A stretch of DNA of 64,000 nucleotides from Hibiscus mutabilis (GCA_019671005.1 CM033745.1:45999241-46063240); one strand, 5' to 3'. Shown: positions 1-11,270, counted from the first letter of the stretch. Notes: generated by a model not told the origin, from the letters alone. Translations and numbers: made by a program.

Positions 1-1474
1 CGATGTTTGCACGATTAAATGTAACATGAGAATGAGGTTTGTTGGCTGAGTTGCAAATAAATCCATCTTTGTCACAGTTGATTAAGGACATGCAACCTTT
101 TGATGAGGCATTAGTACCGCACATTAAGGATATCATGGATCGAAATCCAACAGATTTTCACTTTAATGATGATGAGGTGTAGTGTTTCAAAGATCGAATG
201 GTGGTGCCTAATGATGATGAGTTGAGGCATACCATTTTGACCGAAGCGTATTCTAGTCCTTTTGCTATGCATCCTGGTAGTACTAAGATGTATCGAGGCT
301 TGAAAGAATAGTACTATTGGGTTGGATTGAAGAAAGATGTGGCTGACTTTGTTGCTAGATGTATGGTATGTCAGCGTGTCAAGGCTGAGCATTAGTGTCC
401 TTCTGGGTTGTTACAACCATTGAAGATACCAGAATAGAAGTGGGAGAGAATCACCATGGATTTTGTATCTGGGCTGCCATTTACGCCAACTAAGAAGGAT
501 TCCATTTGGGTGATTGTTGATTGGTTTACGAATTGTTGACATTTAGTGCCATTGCGTACAACGTATACCTTAGATAAGTTGGTGGGTCTGTATATTGTTG
601 AGATTGTGCATTTGCAGGGGTGCCTAAGTCCATTGTTTCGGATAGGGATCCATGGTTTATAGCTAGGTTTTGGGAGTATTTGCATAGGGCTTTGGTTACA
701 CGGTTGAATTTCAATACTACGTAACATCCTCAGACGGATGGTCAGTCTGAGTGTGTGATTCAGGTTTTGGAGAATATGTTGTGATGTTGTATCATTGAGT
801 TCCAAGGAATCTGGGAGAAACAGTTGCCTTTGGTGGAGTTCGCTTATAACAATAGTTATCAGGCTAGTATACAAATGGTACCGTATGAGGCCTTGTATGA
901 CAGGAAGTGTCGTATGCCTTTGTGTTGGGCTGAGGTTGGGGAAAAGCATGTTTCTATGCTGAATGTGTTGAAATACACAAATAAGAAAGTGAAGCTTATT
1001 TGTGATCGCTTGAAAGCGGCCTCGAATCATCAAAAATCCTATGCCAATTTGAAGCGTAGGGAGATTAAGTATGTTGTTGGTGATTGTGTGTTCTTAAAGG
1101 TGTCACCTTGGAAGAATGTGATGTAGTTCGGACGTAAGGATAAGCTCAGTCCGAGGTTTATTGGGTTGTATGAGGTTGTGGAGCGTGTAAGTCTTGTAGC
1201 TTATCATTTGAGATTGCCTCTTGAGTTGGAGAAGATTCATGATATGTTTCATGTGTCGATGTTACGAAGGTATCGGTTAGACCCATTGCATGTTATACAA
1301 GTGGAAGATATTGAGTCACAGCCGAATTTATCTTATGATGAGGAACCTGTAGAGATCCATGATTCTAGCAGTAAGGCTCTTCATGGCAAAACGATCAAGT
1401 TTGTGAAGGTATTGTGGCAGCACCGTAGAGTTGAGGAGGCCATGTGGGGGAGTAAGGCAGACATGATGAAATAG
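1..1474 (+). pseudogene. Tekay-1 integrase and chromodomain (degenerate pol 3' end)
   Basis: This is the 3' end of a Ty3/gypsy chromovirus polyprotein. Read across frames it shows the zinc-binding part (AMHPGSTKMYRGL followed by CMVCQR, about 255-385), the first catalytic Asp in TMDFVSGLPF (about 455-485), the second in IVSDRDPWF (about 630-660), and the Glu in TDGQSECVIQ (about 735-770). The integrase C-terminus follows as an open stretch at 824-1126 (LVEFAYNNSYQ, FLKVSPWK), and then a region at 1166-1474 with MFHVSMLRRY and a chromodomain-like end (FVKVLWQHRRVEEAMW). Stops, mainly TAG, and a frameshift near 600-630 break the frame, so no working enzyme is made. The element enters the window from the left. 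In the family, integrase inserts the cDNA and the chromodomain steers it to heterochromatin. Order and motifs make the assignment secure; the Tekay/Del subgroup is inferred from the spacing and the LTR start. Confidence 0.9.
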
Positions 1475-1523
1475 TTTCCGCATTTTTTCCCTTTAGGAAA
1501 ATTTCGATGATGAAATTTCCTAA

Positions 1524-1535
1524 ATGGGGGAGAGT
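1524..1535 (+). other. Polypurine tract of Tekay-1
   Basis: The purine-rich run ATGGGGGAGAGT lies immediately before the TGTAAC that opens the 3' LTR. This is the usual chromovirus plus-strand primer site. Near-identical tracts precede the 3' LTRs of Tekay-2 and Tekay-3 in this window. Confidence 0.85.
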
Positions 1536-1760
1536 TGTAACGCCTCGGTTTTAAGCCTAGGAGTTTATAGGTTAATTAGACGGTCCGATGGACCGAGATT
1601 AGAGATTTGAGTCGGATTCGGGATAAAAATCGAAGTAAATATTTTTATGTGAGAAAATATATGGGGAAAATGTCCCAAAATCATTATTTGATTTATTAAT
1701 ATTTTTGGTAAAGTCAATTTTTGGAAAATGGAATTTAGAAATTGGATATTTCGGCCTAAT
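1536..1760 (+). mobile_element. Tekay-1 3' LTR, first part (interrupted)
   Basis: The LTR opens with TGTAACGCCTCGG directly after the polypurine tract. It is cut after CTAAT (1756-1760) by the insertion of Ogre-A and resumes with the same CTAAT at 13776. The joined LTR is about 2.9 kb, close to the 2.8-3.0 kb LTRs of Tekay-3. No coding sequence is present. Confidence 0.8.
1756..1760. repeat. Target-site duplication of Ogre-A, left copy (CTAAT)
   Basis: CTAAT here matches CTAAT at 13776-13780, right after the intact TTACA end of the Ogre-A right LTR. A 5-bp duplication is normal for Ty3/gypsy integrase. Joining the flanks restores a continuous Tekay-1 LTR. A 5-bp match can occur by chance, so the call is moderate. 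Confidence 0.6.
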
Positions 1761-2060
1761 ATGCATGTATGCATTTAGTACTAATGCAATAAATAAATAT
1801 GACAATTAATTGTGTTTGAACAAAATGTAAATATCAATATAAACAAAAGACAAGCATAAACAAAAGAGAACAACCACACATATATATTGATATATAAGGA
1901 TATACTATTTAGAAAAGATATATAAGGATATAGTATAAATACATATATAACATGTATCGTATATCACATATTATAAGGTATAGTAACATATTACTAACAT
2001 TATGTATAAATAATAATATATACACACATATATATGTAATATATATTATAACATATTATA
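1761..2060 (-). repeat. Ogre-A LTR fragment (extra, truncated)
   Basis: From about 1774 to 2048 this matches the intact right LTR from about 12166 in the same orientation, sharing the TTAGTACTAATGCAATAAAT start and the AT-rich run that follows. The canonical LTR start (TGTAGCGAC) is missing. The first bases, ATGCATGTATGCAT, resemble LTR sequence near 2997, so an internal deletion is likely. About 20 bp of unassigned sequence follows before the inverted fragment. Confidence 0.75.
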
Positions 2061-2071
2061 AGGATTATCTA

Positions 2072-2932
2072 CCCCTTAAGTGGGAGTGATTACTTCGCTT
2101 CATGGGGTGTTCACCTCTGTATGGTATTGTAATTCACTTCCGGAATTCGGTCCTTATGTTTCGTAGGGTTCACGCCTCTGTATGGTATAAGGGTCGTATT
2201 CCCTTGAATCGATGTCCTAGCGATAGTTCGGGTACCGCTTACTTTAGAACTCAACCGCATATAGTGGACCGTAGGGACCTACCTTTTTTAAAGCCGTGTT
2301 GGAATGCTGTCCGTTTAGAAATAACCCTTTTAGGTTGTGCTTTATATGTGTTTAATTTTGTTTGTTGTACGTATTTTTTTGTACTTTTAATTGATTATTG
2401 TATGTTATTATTGGGCACTTAATTTATTTAATTTTTTATTATTCAACAAATTTATTGTACTGACTTGTTTTTTTGTGTTTGTTTCTTTTTTTTCCTTTTC
2501 TTTTCTTGCATTCAATTTGCATGTCATACCATACATATGCGTTAATTCGAGAAAAGTCCATTTTAGAAGGTGTTCGACATGGAAGAGAGGTTCTGTAAAA
2601 TTAAAAGCAATAATGCTGAAGTATGGGGATGGTCCGAGCGGATGCACATGGAAAAATGGGACAACTTGATGGCAGCATAAGTGTCAGAGGTTATCGAGCC
2701 CACTTTGATTGTTTCACATCAGAATGACCTTCGTCAACTAAGAGAAATATGACAGAGTTGGGGTTCGGATATGAGGGAAGCCTTTCAACAGGAATTTAGT
2801 GACATAGCTCTTTTACTAGACGTGTAGAACGATATGCATTTGTTTAGAGCCTTAACACAATTCTAGAATCTGGGATACTATTGCTTCACTTTTGGAATGT
2901 GGACATGACTCCCACAATCGAGTATACTGCCC
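2072..2932 (+). pseudogene. Inverted copy of the Ogre-A ORF1/leader fragment
   Basis: This stretch is the reverse complement of about 10905-11760 of the same element. The open frame at 2102-2422 (+) and the one at 11442-11735 (-) translate to nearly the same peptide: both contain CNAVRLEITLLGCALYVFN. The shared sequence includes the leader and the start of the DUF7745-like ORF1. It sits between two LTR pieces, head-on to the rest of the element. It is not an independent gene; the peptide is a leader-derived chance frame. Confidence 0.85.
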
Positions 2933-4767
2933 CGGTTCGCATTGTATTTATTAAGGAAAACAAAAATTCATATTAATTTAAATTTTAGTTCCAAAAATGC
3001 ATGTATGCATGACAGTTTAAAAATCGCCTCGATATCCACAGTAGTTAAAGGAGATGACACATGGAGACCAGGATGCCACTCCCAATAGAGTACCGAAACA
3101 ATAAGGCTTTTAGTACTAATGCAATAAATAAATATGACAATTAATTATGTATGAACAAAATGTAAATATCAATATAAACAAAAGACAAGCATAAACAAAA
3201 GAGAACAACCACACATATATATAAGGATATACTATTCAAAAAAGATATATAAGGATATAGTATAAATACATATATAACATGTACCGGTACTAATAATAAT
3301 AATAATAATAATAAGGGACTAAAAAATAAATAATAATATGTACACATATTATATGTAACATATTACTAACATTATGTATAAATAATAATATGTACACGTA
3401 TATATATGTAATATGTATATATTAAAGGATATAGTTTCAACATTAAATTATATAAGTATATATAATATAGTAATATATATAAATTACATATGTATTCAAA
3501 ACTACACATAATCATACCACAAGCATATACGTAATAATAATAATAATAAGGAATTAAAATATAAAGAAACGGAATAAAGCACCAAAATCGAAAGCAATTA
3601 AAGGATCGAATTGCAAACTATTTAAAACGCAAAGGACCGAAGACGTAATTATACCATGTGGAGAGGTAGAAACAAAAATTGCTTTGGGGCGGAGGGACCT
3701 ATGCTGCTATTTTTCTGTTTTATAAAATTAATCGAAGTAAATTGAAGCAAAAAGGGACCAGATTGAGAATTAAAAGAAACAAAAAGGGACCAGTTTCGTG
3801 ATTTTACCATGTGGCAGAGACAGAATAAAAAAGGTTTAGGGCGGAGGGGTTTAGTGTGCAATTTACTCATTTGTTTTATGTTTATAACCTAAAAAGATGT
3901 GAAAAGGTTCAATTTGTTTGCATTCCAATTGTTCCCCTAATTTCTCTATTTCATTCTTTTTTTTTTTTACTTTTCAACCCTAAAAACAAAGCAACCCTTT
4001 TTTGTTTGAATCAGAAGCTTTAGCTCGACAAATAAGACGATCGGGGTTCATTTTCGATCATAGAGAAATCAAACTAAGGTAGGATTCAAAACTCCTTTTT
4101 TTGTTTTTTTACCAGATTAGAATGAAAAAAAGAGATGAAATGGTATACTTTTATTTTTATTTTCTTTGCACTTGATAGTTCTGGATCTGTAATTTTTCTT
4201 TTTTTCCTTGTTCGAAAAAATATCCCCCTTTACAGATTACATGTATGGGTTTTTATACCCATTTTTTATACATATAAAATATACAAAAGAAATGCCCATT
4301 TAATGTTGATTTGGCTTCGAATGATGATATTTCAGGATAATAATCATGTTTCATTTGCTCTTTGCAGATTCGAAGTGACTTTAGGCGGTGGAGCAAACGT
4401 GGCAGGGCGGTGGTAGGCTAAGGTGGCATGCGTACGAGCCATGGTGGCTGAAAGGCCGGTGCGTGGCTCGCACTCGCCTAGAAGATGAAGGGTTGGTGCG
4501 ACGGCAGATAAGGGTTAGGTTTTTTTAGGTTTGAGTAATTAGGGTTAATTCGGGTTAGGTTATTTAAATGGGTTTTTAATTGTGTATTTGAGTTGTTGGG
4601 TTTGGCAAATATGGGTTAAGTATTAGGGTAGATGGGTCATGGGTAAGGTTTTGTATATATGGGCCATGTATTTGGTTTGTAAGTAGACTGGTTTTATGGA
4701 TTAAATTTGAATTTCGATTTGGGTTTTATTTAAATTGGATTTGGCCCGGACAAAATGGGTTATTACA
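2933..4767 (-). mobile_element. Ogre-A 3' LTR (left copy, truncated)
   Basis: It matches 11993-13775 in direct orientation, from GCATTGTATTTATTAAGG to the terminal GGGTTATTACA at 4767. About 180 bp of the LTR outer end (TGTAGCGAC side) is missing, replaced by the inverted fragment. The two copies differ at many positions and by small indels, for example the TAA-repeat region at 3291-3315. The insertion is therefore old. Confidence 0.85.
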
Positions 4768-4784
4768 GCTTCCCCTCTTTGCTC
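4768..4784 (-). other. Polypurine tract of Ogre-A
   Basis: On the minus strand GAGCAAAGAGGGGAAGC abuts the TGTAATAACCC start of the 3' LTR. Ogre-B has the closely matching GCAAAGAGGGGCAGC in the same place. It would prime plus-strand DNA synthesis. Confidence 0.8.
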
Positions 4785-4979
4785 ATTGATGTATAACAGG
4801 TATAGAGCAAAGACAAAAGAATAACCATTTTTTCAGTTAGGTCCAGGGTTTCTTTTCTCTGGCCACCGCCTATTCTTTAGGCTCCAGTTGGTCTACCTGG
4901 CCGCTCTTGGAGGCAAAATCATTAAAGTAGGGGGATCTGTTAGACATTCAATCTTTAAACTAGAAATTCGAGGTTGCCA

Positions 4980-5477
4980 GTTCTTCCAATATAGAACCGT
5001 TCCCTCATCTTCTGTCTAGAGCCTTGGAAAAACGAACTCTTCCTATACAGAATTTAGTTCATCTTTGGCAAAGCTTTGGGCTGCAAGTCCTTCCTATATA
5101 GAACTTTTCGCCTTCAATTATCAATGCTGCAAGTTCTTCCTATATAGAGCTTTCTCCATATTGAGTGGATTGATAGTTCTTCCTATATGGAACTCCTCGT
5201 CTTAAAATCCTGAAGCGAACATTTTTCTTATATAAAAATCCTTACATCAAAATCTTTTAAGTTGTAGGTCATTCTTGTATAGAACCTTTTGCTCTCTCTA
5301 GGGTGAATTCTTCAAGCTACAAGTTCCCTCTATATAGAACTTTTTGCTTTGGAATCCTGAAGCCATAATTTCTTCCTGCATAGAACTTCAAACTTCTTAC
5401 CCTGAAGTCTTAAGACTACTAGTTCTCCCTATACAGAACTTTCATCTTAAAGTCACAAATTATTCCTATATAGAATC
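4980..5477 (-). repeat. Array of about 11 hairpin-like repeats in the Ogre-A 3' untranslated region
   Basis: The core AGTTCTTCCTATATAGAACT recurs with variation at about 4980, 5039, 5088, 5130, 5175, 5222, 5269, 5322, 5369, 5421 and 5459, spaced roughly 45-50 bp. Each core is a short inverted repeat (GTTC...GAAC), so each could fold as a hairpin in RNA or DNA. The spacers are divergent. It lies between gag and the polypurine tract. Confidence 0.8.
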
Positions 5478-7939
5478 ATTTTTCATTAGCATCACTCTAT
5501 TCTCTGATGCCGTAAGTATCAACAATTCCTACTACTTTTTGAAGGCTAAAGAACTAAAATGTTTGAAATGATGCCCCAATTTCTGATTGTCTAGGTGTCA
5601 TTAATCAGATATCTTGATCAGATTCGACTCTTGCTTCTTTGTCAAGATATGCTTCTTCGGTTGTGCAAATATAATCTCCCTTTGATTCTTGAATACATGT
5701 CAAGGAAACAATCACAATATCTAAAAAATTATGAGTTAGCATGCTCTTAGTCTTAGGGATGTCTATCTATATGATGCATGGATGATAATATCTCGAAATC
5801 ATTCCAACATTTTGCTTTGATTGGGTGATGTAGATTTCCTTGATGTTTCTTTCTCTTCATTCCTTCTTGTGGCAGCGATACCCCATCTCACATACGTGTT
5901 TAATCTCTTAACTTCTTTTCTTTCTCACTTTTTCTTTTCTTTTCTTTTCTTTTTTCTTTCTTTTCCTTTTTTTTCTTTTATTTTTCCTTTTCTTTTTGGA
6001 TCTGAATTTTTTTGTGTAACCTTGGAATCACGAGTTCTTTTGGAACTTTTCACTTTTCCTTGGTTAATTCTTCAAGTTGCAATTTCTTCGATGCCCCGAT
6101 TTCTTATCGTCTTGACATCAAAAGCAAGCCTAACATCATGCCCGAAGGACTTAATAATGGATTCGCGCTAAAAAGGTTACCAAAATCCTTTAAAATGATG
6201 CCCCGGTTTCTATCTATCTTTTCAACATGAAGTTGCAGATCAAAGTCTTTGCTAGTCTTTAAATATCATTCTTTTGCTCATCGTTGCCATGTTCAACCCT
6301 GTGCTCAACTATTTTATTGTTTTTGAGCTTATATGCAAAATTTTCATTTGTCTCAACATTAGGGTAAGAAAAATGCCCCCACTCTTGAATTCATTCTTTT
6401 AACTTTATCTTTCACTGCCAAACTCAATTACAATATCTTGGGGAAATCAACTTTGGGTCATCTTATCTTCTTGCGATGCACTCTTATTATTTCATGCGGT
6501 ATTGCTCCATTCGATCCTGGGCGCAATTGATTCCTTGGCACTGATCCATCACACAGAGTATTCTTCCGCCTTCAATCTTATAGTCGGCGAATGCCTCAAA
6601 TCCCTAAAATTTTCTTGTGTTTGAATTATTTTCATCAAGGTCCATTCTTCATTTCTTTGAACCTATTAGAGCGTCGTGGTAGAAATCTTCTTTAAGTCTC
6701 TGAATTGTCTAACATATGAATTCTCGCCATCACCCTCATCATAATCGTCGACGGGCTATTCTTCTGTGTTAGGTCGATCATTTGCAACCACAACCTCATA
6801 TTCTAAAGCTTATCCTTAAAGTAATACATGGAAATCTTTTTGCTTAAAAATGTCAATTTGTTGATCGTATTTCCAATGAAGGGTGTTCTTTGGGTTAACA
6901 TACAAGACCTTGAAACCAAAATCTTAATATAAAAAAGAATAGGAGCCTTGGATATCAAGTGCAAGAGCGTCTCAAATTCAACCTTCCGGTGATCATTCCA
7001 AGCATAGCTTGTATCTATGAAGACTCTAAGTGTTGTGGCGACTTTTGAAGCCATGGAATTCCTCTCGAATCACTCGGTTCATCCTCATGATTACCGCGTT
7101 ACTACAGAAAACTACTCCTTCTCGATTCTCATTATTTACTCCATTCAAAAAAATGGACTTGCTTAACCGTTGGAGTGCAAAAATATCATTCTAAGAATAG
7201 AATTCTAGGTGTATATGTATGTTGCCGGTTATACTATACTCTTTATTGAACATGCCTATTACCAGGCTTTGAACATGCCTATTACCAGGCTTTGAACATA
7301 TGAGTGCTTTTTTCTTCATTTCTTTTATTTTATCTTCTATATATACTTATACTTCAGTTATTAGTTACAATTCATTAGTGCCTAGAAGGTCATTCTTAGA
7401 ATTTCAATTTCAAGCAACTTCTACATGGTTAATCTTTGGAGCTTTTTTCATCATCGAATGTCATTGAAGAAGTAGTAGTCTTGCTTTGCCGACCATAATC
7501 TACTAGGGAGGAAATCACACTTCATCATTATCACAACACTTAAATGATCTTAGAATCAATATCACATCGTGCAATTGATATCCAGAGACCTACAAAGGCA
7601 AGAGGAGATATACATATATATTATTTCAAGGCCATTGTATGTTAAGCAAAATGCATCTTTCGTTGGAATGAAAATCACCAAACATGACACATTCTCTTTT
7701 ACAAAAAGATCTTTGCTACATTCGGGCCAAAGGTAGCAAAGTTGATTCCATGCATTACTTCAAAAAGAGTACTAGATAAAAGTATGTCCTAACAAGATGA
7801 CATTTGCAGTCAAAACATGAAAGACAAAATGTGGGGCTTCAGTCCATCTTGGGAGTAGAGATTTATTTACTCTAACCCTTCAATACTTCAAATATTATAA
7901 TACATGATCCCTTCGCTCTTGCACCCACTATTTCACCAT
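5478..7939. other. Ogre-A region without recognisable genes
   Basis: Apart from the pyrimidine tract, this holds no open frame with family motifs. The minus-strand frame at 6803-7054 (83 aa) was read and not recognised. Minus-strand sequence at 6500-6800 has acidic stretches loosely like the linker before RT in Tat elements, but no RT motif follows. A 22-bp unit (TTGAACATGCCTATTACCAG...) is present twice in tandem at about 7247-7292. Pol of a full Ogre element would be expected here and is absent or eroded beyond recognition. Confidence 0.5.
5915..6000 (-). repeat. Internal pyrimidine tract (polypurine on the coding strand), Ogre-A
   Basis: An almost pure C/T run on the plus strand, mostly TTTTC repeats. 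On the coding (minus) strand it is a long GA-rich tract. Ogre-B has similar tracts at 41895-41960 and 42525-42626 in its own 3' non-coding region. Confidence 0.7.
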
Positions 7940-9718
7940 ATCATGTGTCAGCTTTCCATCACGAGCTAGCTTCTCTATCTCTTCTTTCAGAATCTAGCAT
8001 CTTTTAGTAGGGTGCCCTGGTTCCCCCATGTGGAAATCATAAGAGCTGCCTGGATTGTAATTAAAGAAAGTTGGATCTAATTCTTCCTTCATCGGTATGG
8101 GAACGAGGTATTGCCCTTGTATCAAATAGGGGAGTAATGTTGAGATAGGCATCTTGAAAACCATAAGAGGTTTCTTCCCTTGCACCCTTGGATGCAATCC
8201 CTCAACCGAGTTTATCTGGATTCTTCCTTTTTCGGTCATACATTCCTTCTCTTTCCCTTTAGTATCCTGATGGTTGCTGGCTTCGACCGAATCATTAATA
8301 TGTGAATTGGAGGGATGACCAACATATAGGAGATTCATATATGGGTCTAAACGATGAGAAACGGGGCCTTGATTCCCATTCATTGCCAAAAATTTTGACT
8401 TTCTGACATACATCGATTCTTTGTTAAACTTAGGTCTTCCATCCTCAAAAGAGAGTATGCCTTCATTGATAAGTTCATAGACCTTGCCTTTTAGAAACAC
8501 ACAATCTTCTGTTATATGGCCATAGTCACCATGATGATATCCGTATGAAACCCTGGTACCAAACACATCATGATTGAAATAGGTGTATCGTTTCAGGGGA
8601 GGTAGCCTCAGGAGTTTATTTTGAACTAACATGGGTAGCAAATCAGAATATGACATCAAGACTAACATCTTCGTCCTTTTGCTATTCCTTTTGGCGTTCT
8701 CATCATGCGTTTTAGTATCCCTTGATCCCCTTTTCCTTGACTGAAATTCATCTCCCTTGAAAACATCTTTATTCTCAAGTTTTGTTACTTCTGTGGACTT
8801 TTCCCGAACCGTCACTGACTTCACAAGTGGGTTCAAAACAATATTCTCTATGTAAGAGTTAAAAATTTGATAATTGTTTACACTTTCGACTTCTATTGAT
8901 GTCGGCAATTTCGTTTCGTCCACATTTTTTGTCACGACAACCTGATCCTCCTCTGATTTCACAGTATTGGTTGCGGTTGGAAAATTAATTTTCAGACCTG
9001 GGCTCCTTATCTCAAACTCCACCACCCCGTGATCTAAAATTTTCTACACCTTATGTTTAAAATTGACATATTTATCAATAGAATGACCCTGAATACCCGC
9101 ATGAAAGTCACAATGATCCGTTTCCTTGAACCATTTTGGATAGGACTAAACTGAAGGTCCGTTAATTTCTTGCCCTTGTCTTTAGAACTAGAAGCAAGGT
9201 TAGTCAACAACTGGGATATTCTGGGACAGTCGATACCAAATGTTGGTTTTGCGTTGGAGGAGATGAAAATTTAGTCATTGGGGTAGCTAGCATCTTTGTC
9301 TCTTTATTGTTTTTCAGATCTTCTTCATCTTGCGGATCTATCTCTACTGAATCCCTTTTTGTTGGTATGGATAGAATTTTCATGATAGAATCATGGATTT
9401 TATCCAGTATAAACTCATTGGGGCACTTTGAGGCAGTGCGGGCTACCTCGAACTGGTTGATAGCAACTTTCTCTTTCTCAGGAATGATGCCTTTTCCATG
9501 AAATAGTAGTCCTAATTTTTATTGGTGTTTGCAATCTCCATTTCTGCGGAAGGGTTCTCTACCAAACTTTTGCCCTTGGTTGCAATAGTCATCATACTCA
9601 TTAGCACATTCATTTTACCTCTAGATTCTTCTTGAGATTCCCTTATGTATGTCATCATTTCCTTTTGGATCCTGACCAAATATTCTTGGAATTCCTCAAG
9701 CTTATCTACTCTAGCCAC
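7940..9718 (-). pseudogene. Ogre-A gag remnant with three CCHC-like modules
   Basis: Gag forms the particle shell and binds RNA. The long open part is 7994-9025 (343 aa). The upstream frame 9512-9718 (MARVDKLEEFQEY, coiled-coil-like) looks like the Gag N-terminus. Three modified zinc-knuckle modules are seen: CDFHAGIQGHSIDKY (about 9060-9110, last Cys changed to Tyr), YGYHHGDYGHITEDC (about 8500-8545, first Cys changed) and YDFHMGEPGHPTKRC (about 7994-8040). The last two are preceded by a related helix motif (SDLLPMLVQNKLL and STLLPYLIQGQYL), so the unit is duplicated. Stops separate the pieces. The family match is from the motif pattern C-x2-H-x4-GH-x4-C typical of Tat/Ogre Gag. Confidence 0.75.
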
Positions 9719-10189
9719 TAAGTCATGTATGGTTTTAAAGTGGTACTATCGAGATGTCATTTTCTTGTCTTCTACTTTCTCTCTGAGAGGAATGTTTTTA
9801 ATTAGCAATGTGTATGATCAATGAATGTAATATTTTTATTAAAATTAATGATTTTAACAATACCTATATTGAAAAACGAAAGCTATATTAAAAAATCAAT
9901 AATGTTGTCATGCAAGAATGAATGCAAACGTGGGTGTTGATTCTTGAATGGTCCTTAGAAAGACTTTCATTAGATGAAGAGGTCGATTACTAAAGGCAAG
10001 GATTACTGAATGATGTCATTGACTCTGGTGAGTCTCCATTGCTCGTAACCTGGAGTGAATGACGAATCATCTTCGTGAATCTCGACCATATATAGATTCT
10101 TCCAATAGCGGTTCATTTTCTGGATTTTTGCTTTGTAATTATTGCCTTTGTGTTTAAAGTCAAAAGTATTCAAACCCTGAGTAGCAGGA

Positions 10190-11270
10190 ATAAACTACAT
10201 CGAATCATATTGGCGTGACACAAGCAAGGGGCAATATCCAGTTCCTCCCCAAATTATGGGTAAAGGTACCCAGCCATATTCTCCACAACGGTAGAGGAAC
10301 TCAGTCAAAATTAACCATGCTACCTTCCAATTAACGGTGTCGTCTCGGAGGTCCCGAAAGGTGGCCTTCCCTTGATCTTCAGTCATGGCTTCGGCTTGAT
10401 ACTCTTCCAAAAAGACTTTTATGGGAGAGAATGTGGTAAGGCATAATCGATAGGAAAATTTCAAGTCCCATAAGTGGCTTCGGATTCGGATCTCCAATAA
10501 CGGTGGCATCCCAGGAATCTGTCTTCTCCCATTTTCCTGCATGCGGTTCGTGACCAAAAAGTCTCTACTAAAATAACTGGTACTGGATTGATATACTTTT
10601 AAGCTTGTCAAGTAGATCTATTGTGGCGTAATCTATATTCTCCAAGGCTTTCAGAAAGATAACCATCCCATAAATGTTCAAAGCGAACAAGTACCACTTT
10701 TTCGGTGGATCAGGGTGTTGATAGATTAACTCTCGGATATGTGCCCAAGCTATACAGTCAATCTTTCCATTTCTCGCAATCTTTCCTCAGAACCATTCCT
10801 TGCTCATCTTGGTGATGTCAACAAGACTTTGTAGGAAAGGTGGCTGGTCTTTGAGTTTGATGTAGACTTTCTCTTCCTTGAATTTAGGACAACGGAGCAG
10901 GGCAGTATACTCCTCGATTGTGGGAGTCATGTCCACATTCCCAAAAATGAAGCAACAGTATCATGTATTCCAGAATTGTGTTAAGGCTATAAACAAATGC
11001 ATATCGTTCTGCGCGTCTAGTAAAAGAGCTATGTCACCGAATTCCTATTGAAAGGCTTCCCTCATATCCGAACCCCAACTCTACCATATTTCTCTTACTT
11101 GATGGAGGTCATTCTAATGTGAAACAATCAAAGTGGGCTCGATAACCTCTGATACATGTGTTGCAATCAAGTTGTCCCTTTTTTCCATTTGCATCCGCTC
11201 GAACCATCCCCATACTTCAGCATTAATGCTTTTAATTTTACATAACCTCTCTTCCATGTTGAACGCCTTT
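10190..11270 (-). pseudogene. Ogre-A ORF1 remnant (DUF7745-like domain)
   Basis: Ogre-type elements carry an extra ORF before gag. Read across frames on the minus strand, this stretch gives FGDIALLLDAQNDMHLF, ALTQFWNT and FGNVDMTPTIEEYTALL (about 10900-11050). It then gives ALNIYGMVIFLKALENIDYA (about 10650-10720) and, in the open part 10195-10611, FLYRCGEYGWVPLPIIWG. These line up in order with Ogre-B ORF1 (YGDIACLLDVS, FWKPAYSCF, LTPMIEEFQDLL, ILYRCGIHSWVPLLGLWG). Function of this ORF is not known. Several in-frame stops and frameshifts make it a pseudogene. The domain name is from memory of annotated plant proteins and was not checked. Confidence 0.75.

Noticed and set aside
2102..2422. 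106-aa conserved peptide shared with 11442-11735
   Set aside because: The similarity comes from the inverted repeat of Ogre-A leader DNA; the two frames are on opposite strands of the window but the same strand of the element, and lie in its untranslated leader.
4500..4640. Interstitial telomere repeats (GGGTTAGG words)
   Set aside because: Words are scattered and irregular, not a TTTAGGG array, and recur at 13500-13560 only because they are in the same LTR.
4980..5477. CRISPR-like array
   Set aside because: Spaced repeats are imperfect, spacers are homologous decayed sequence, there are no cas genes, and the context is a plant retrotransposon.
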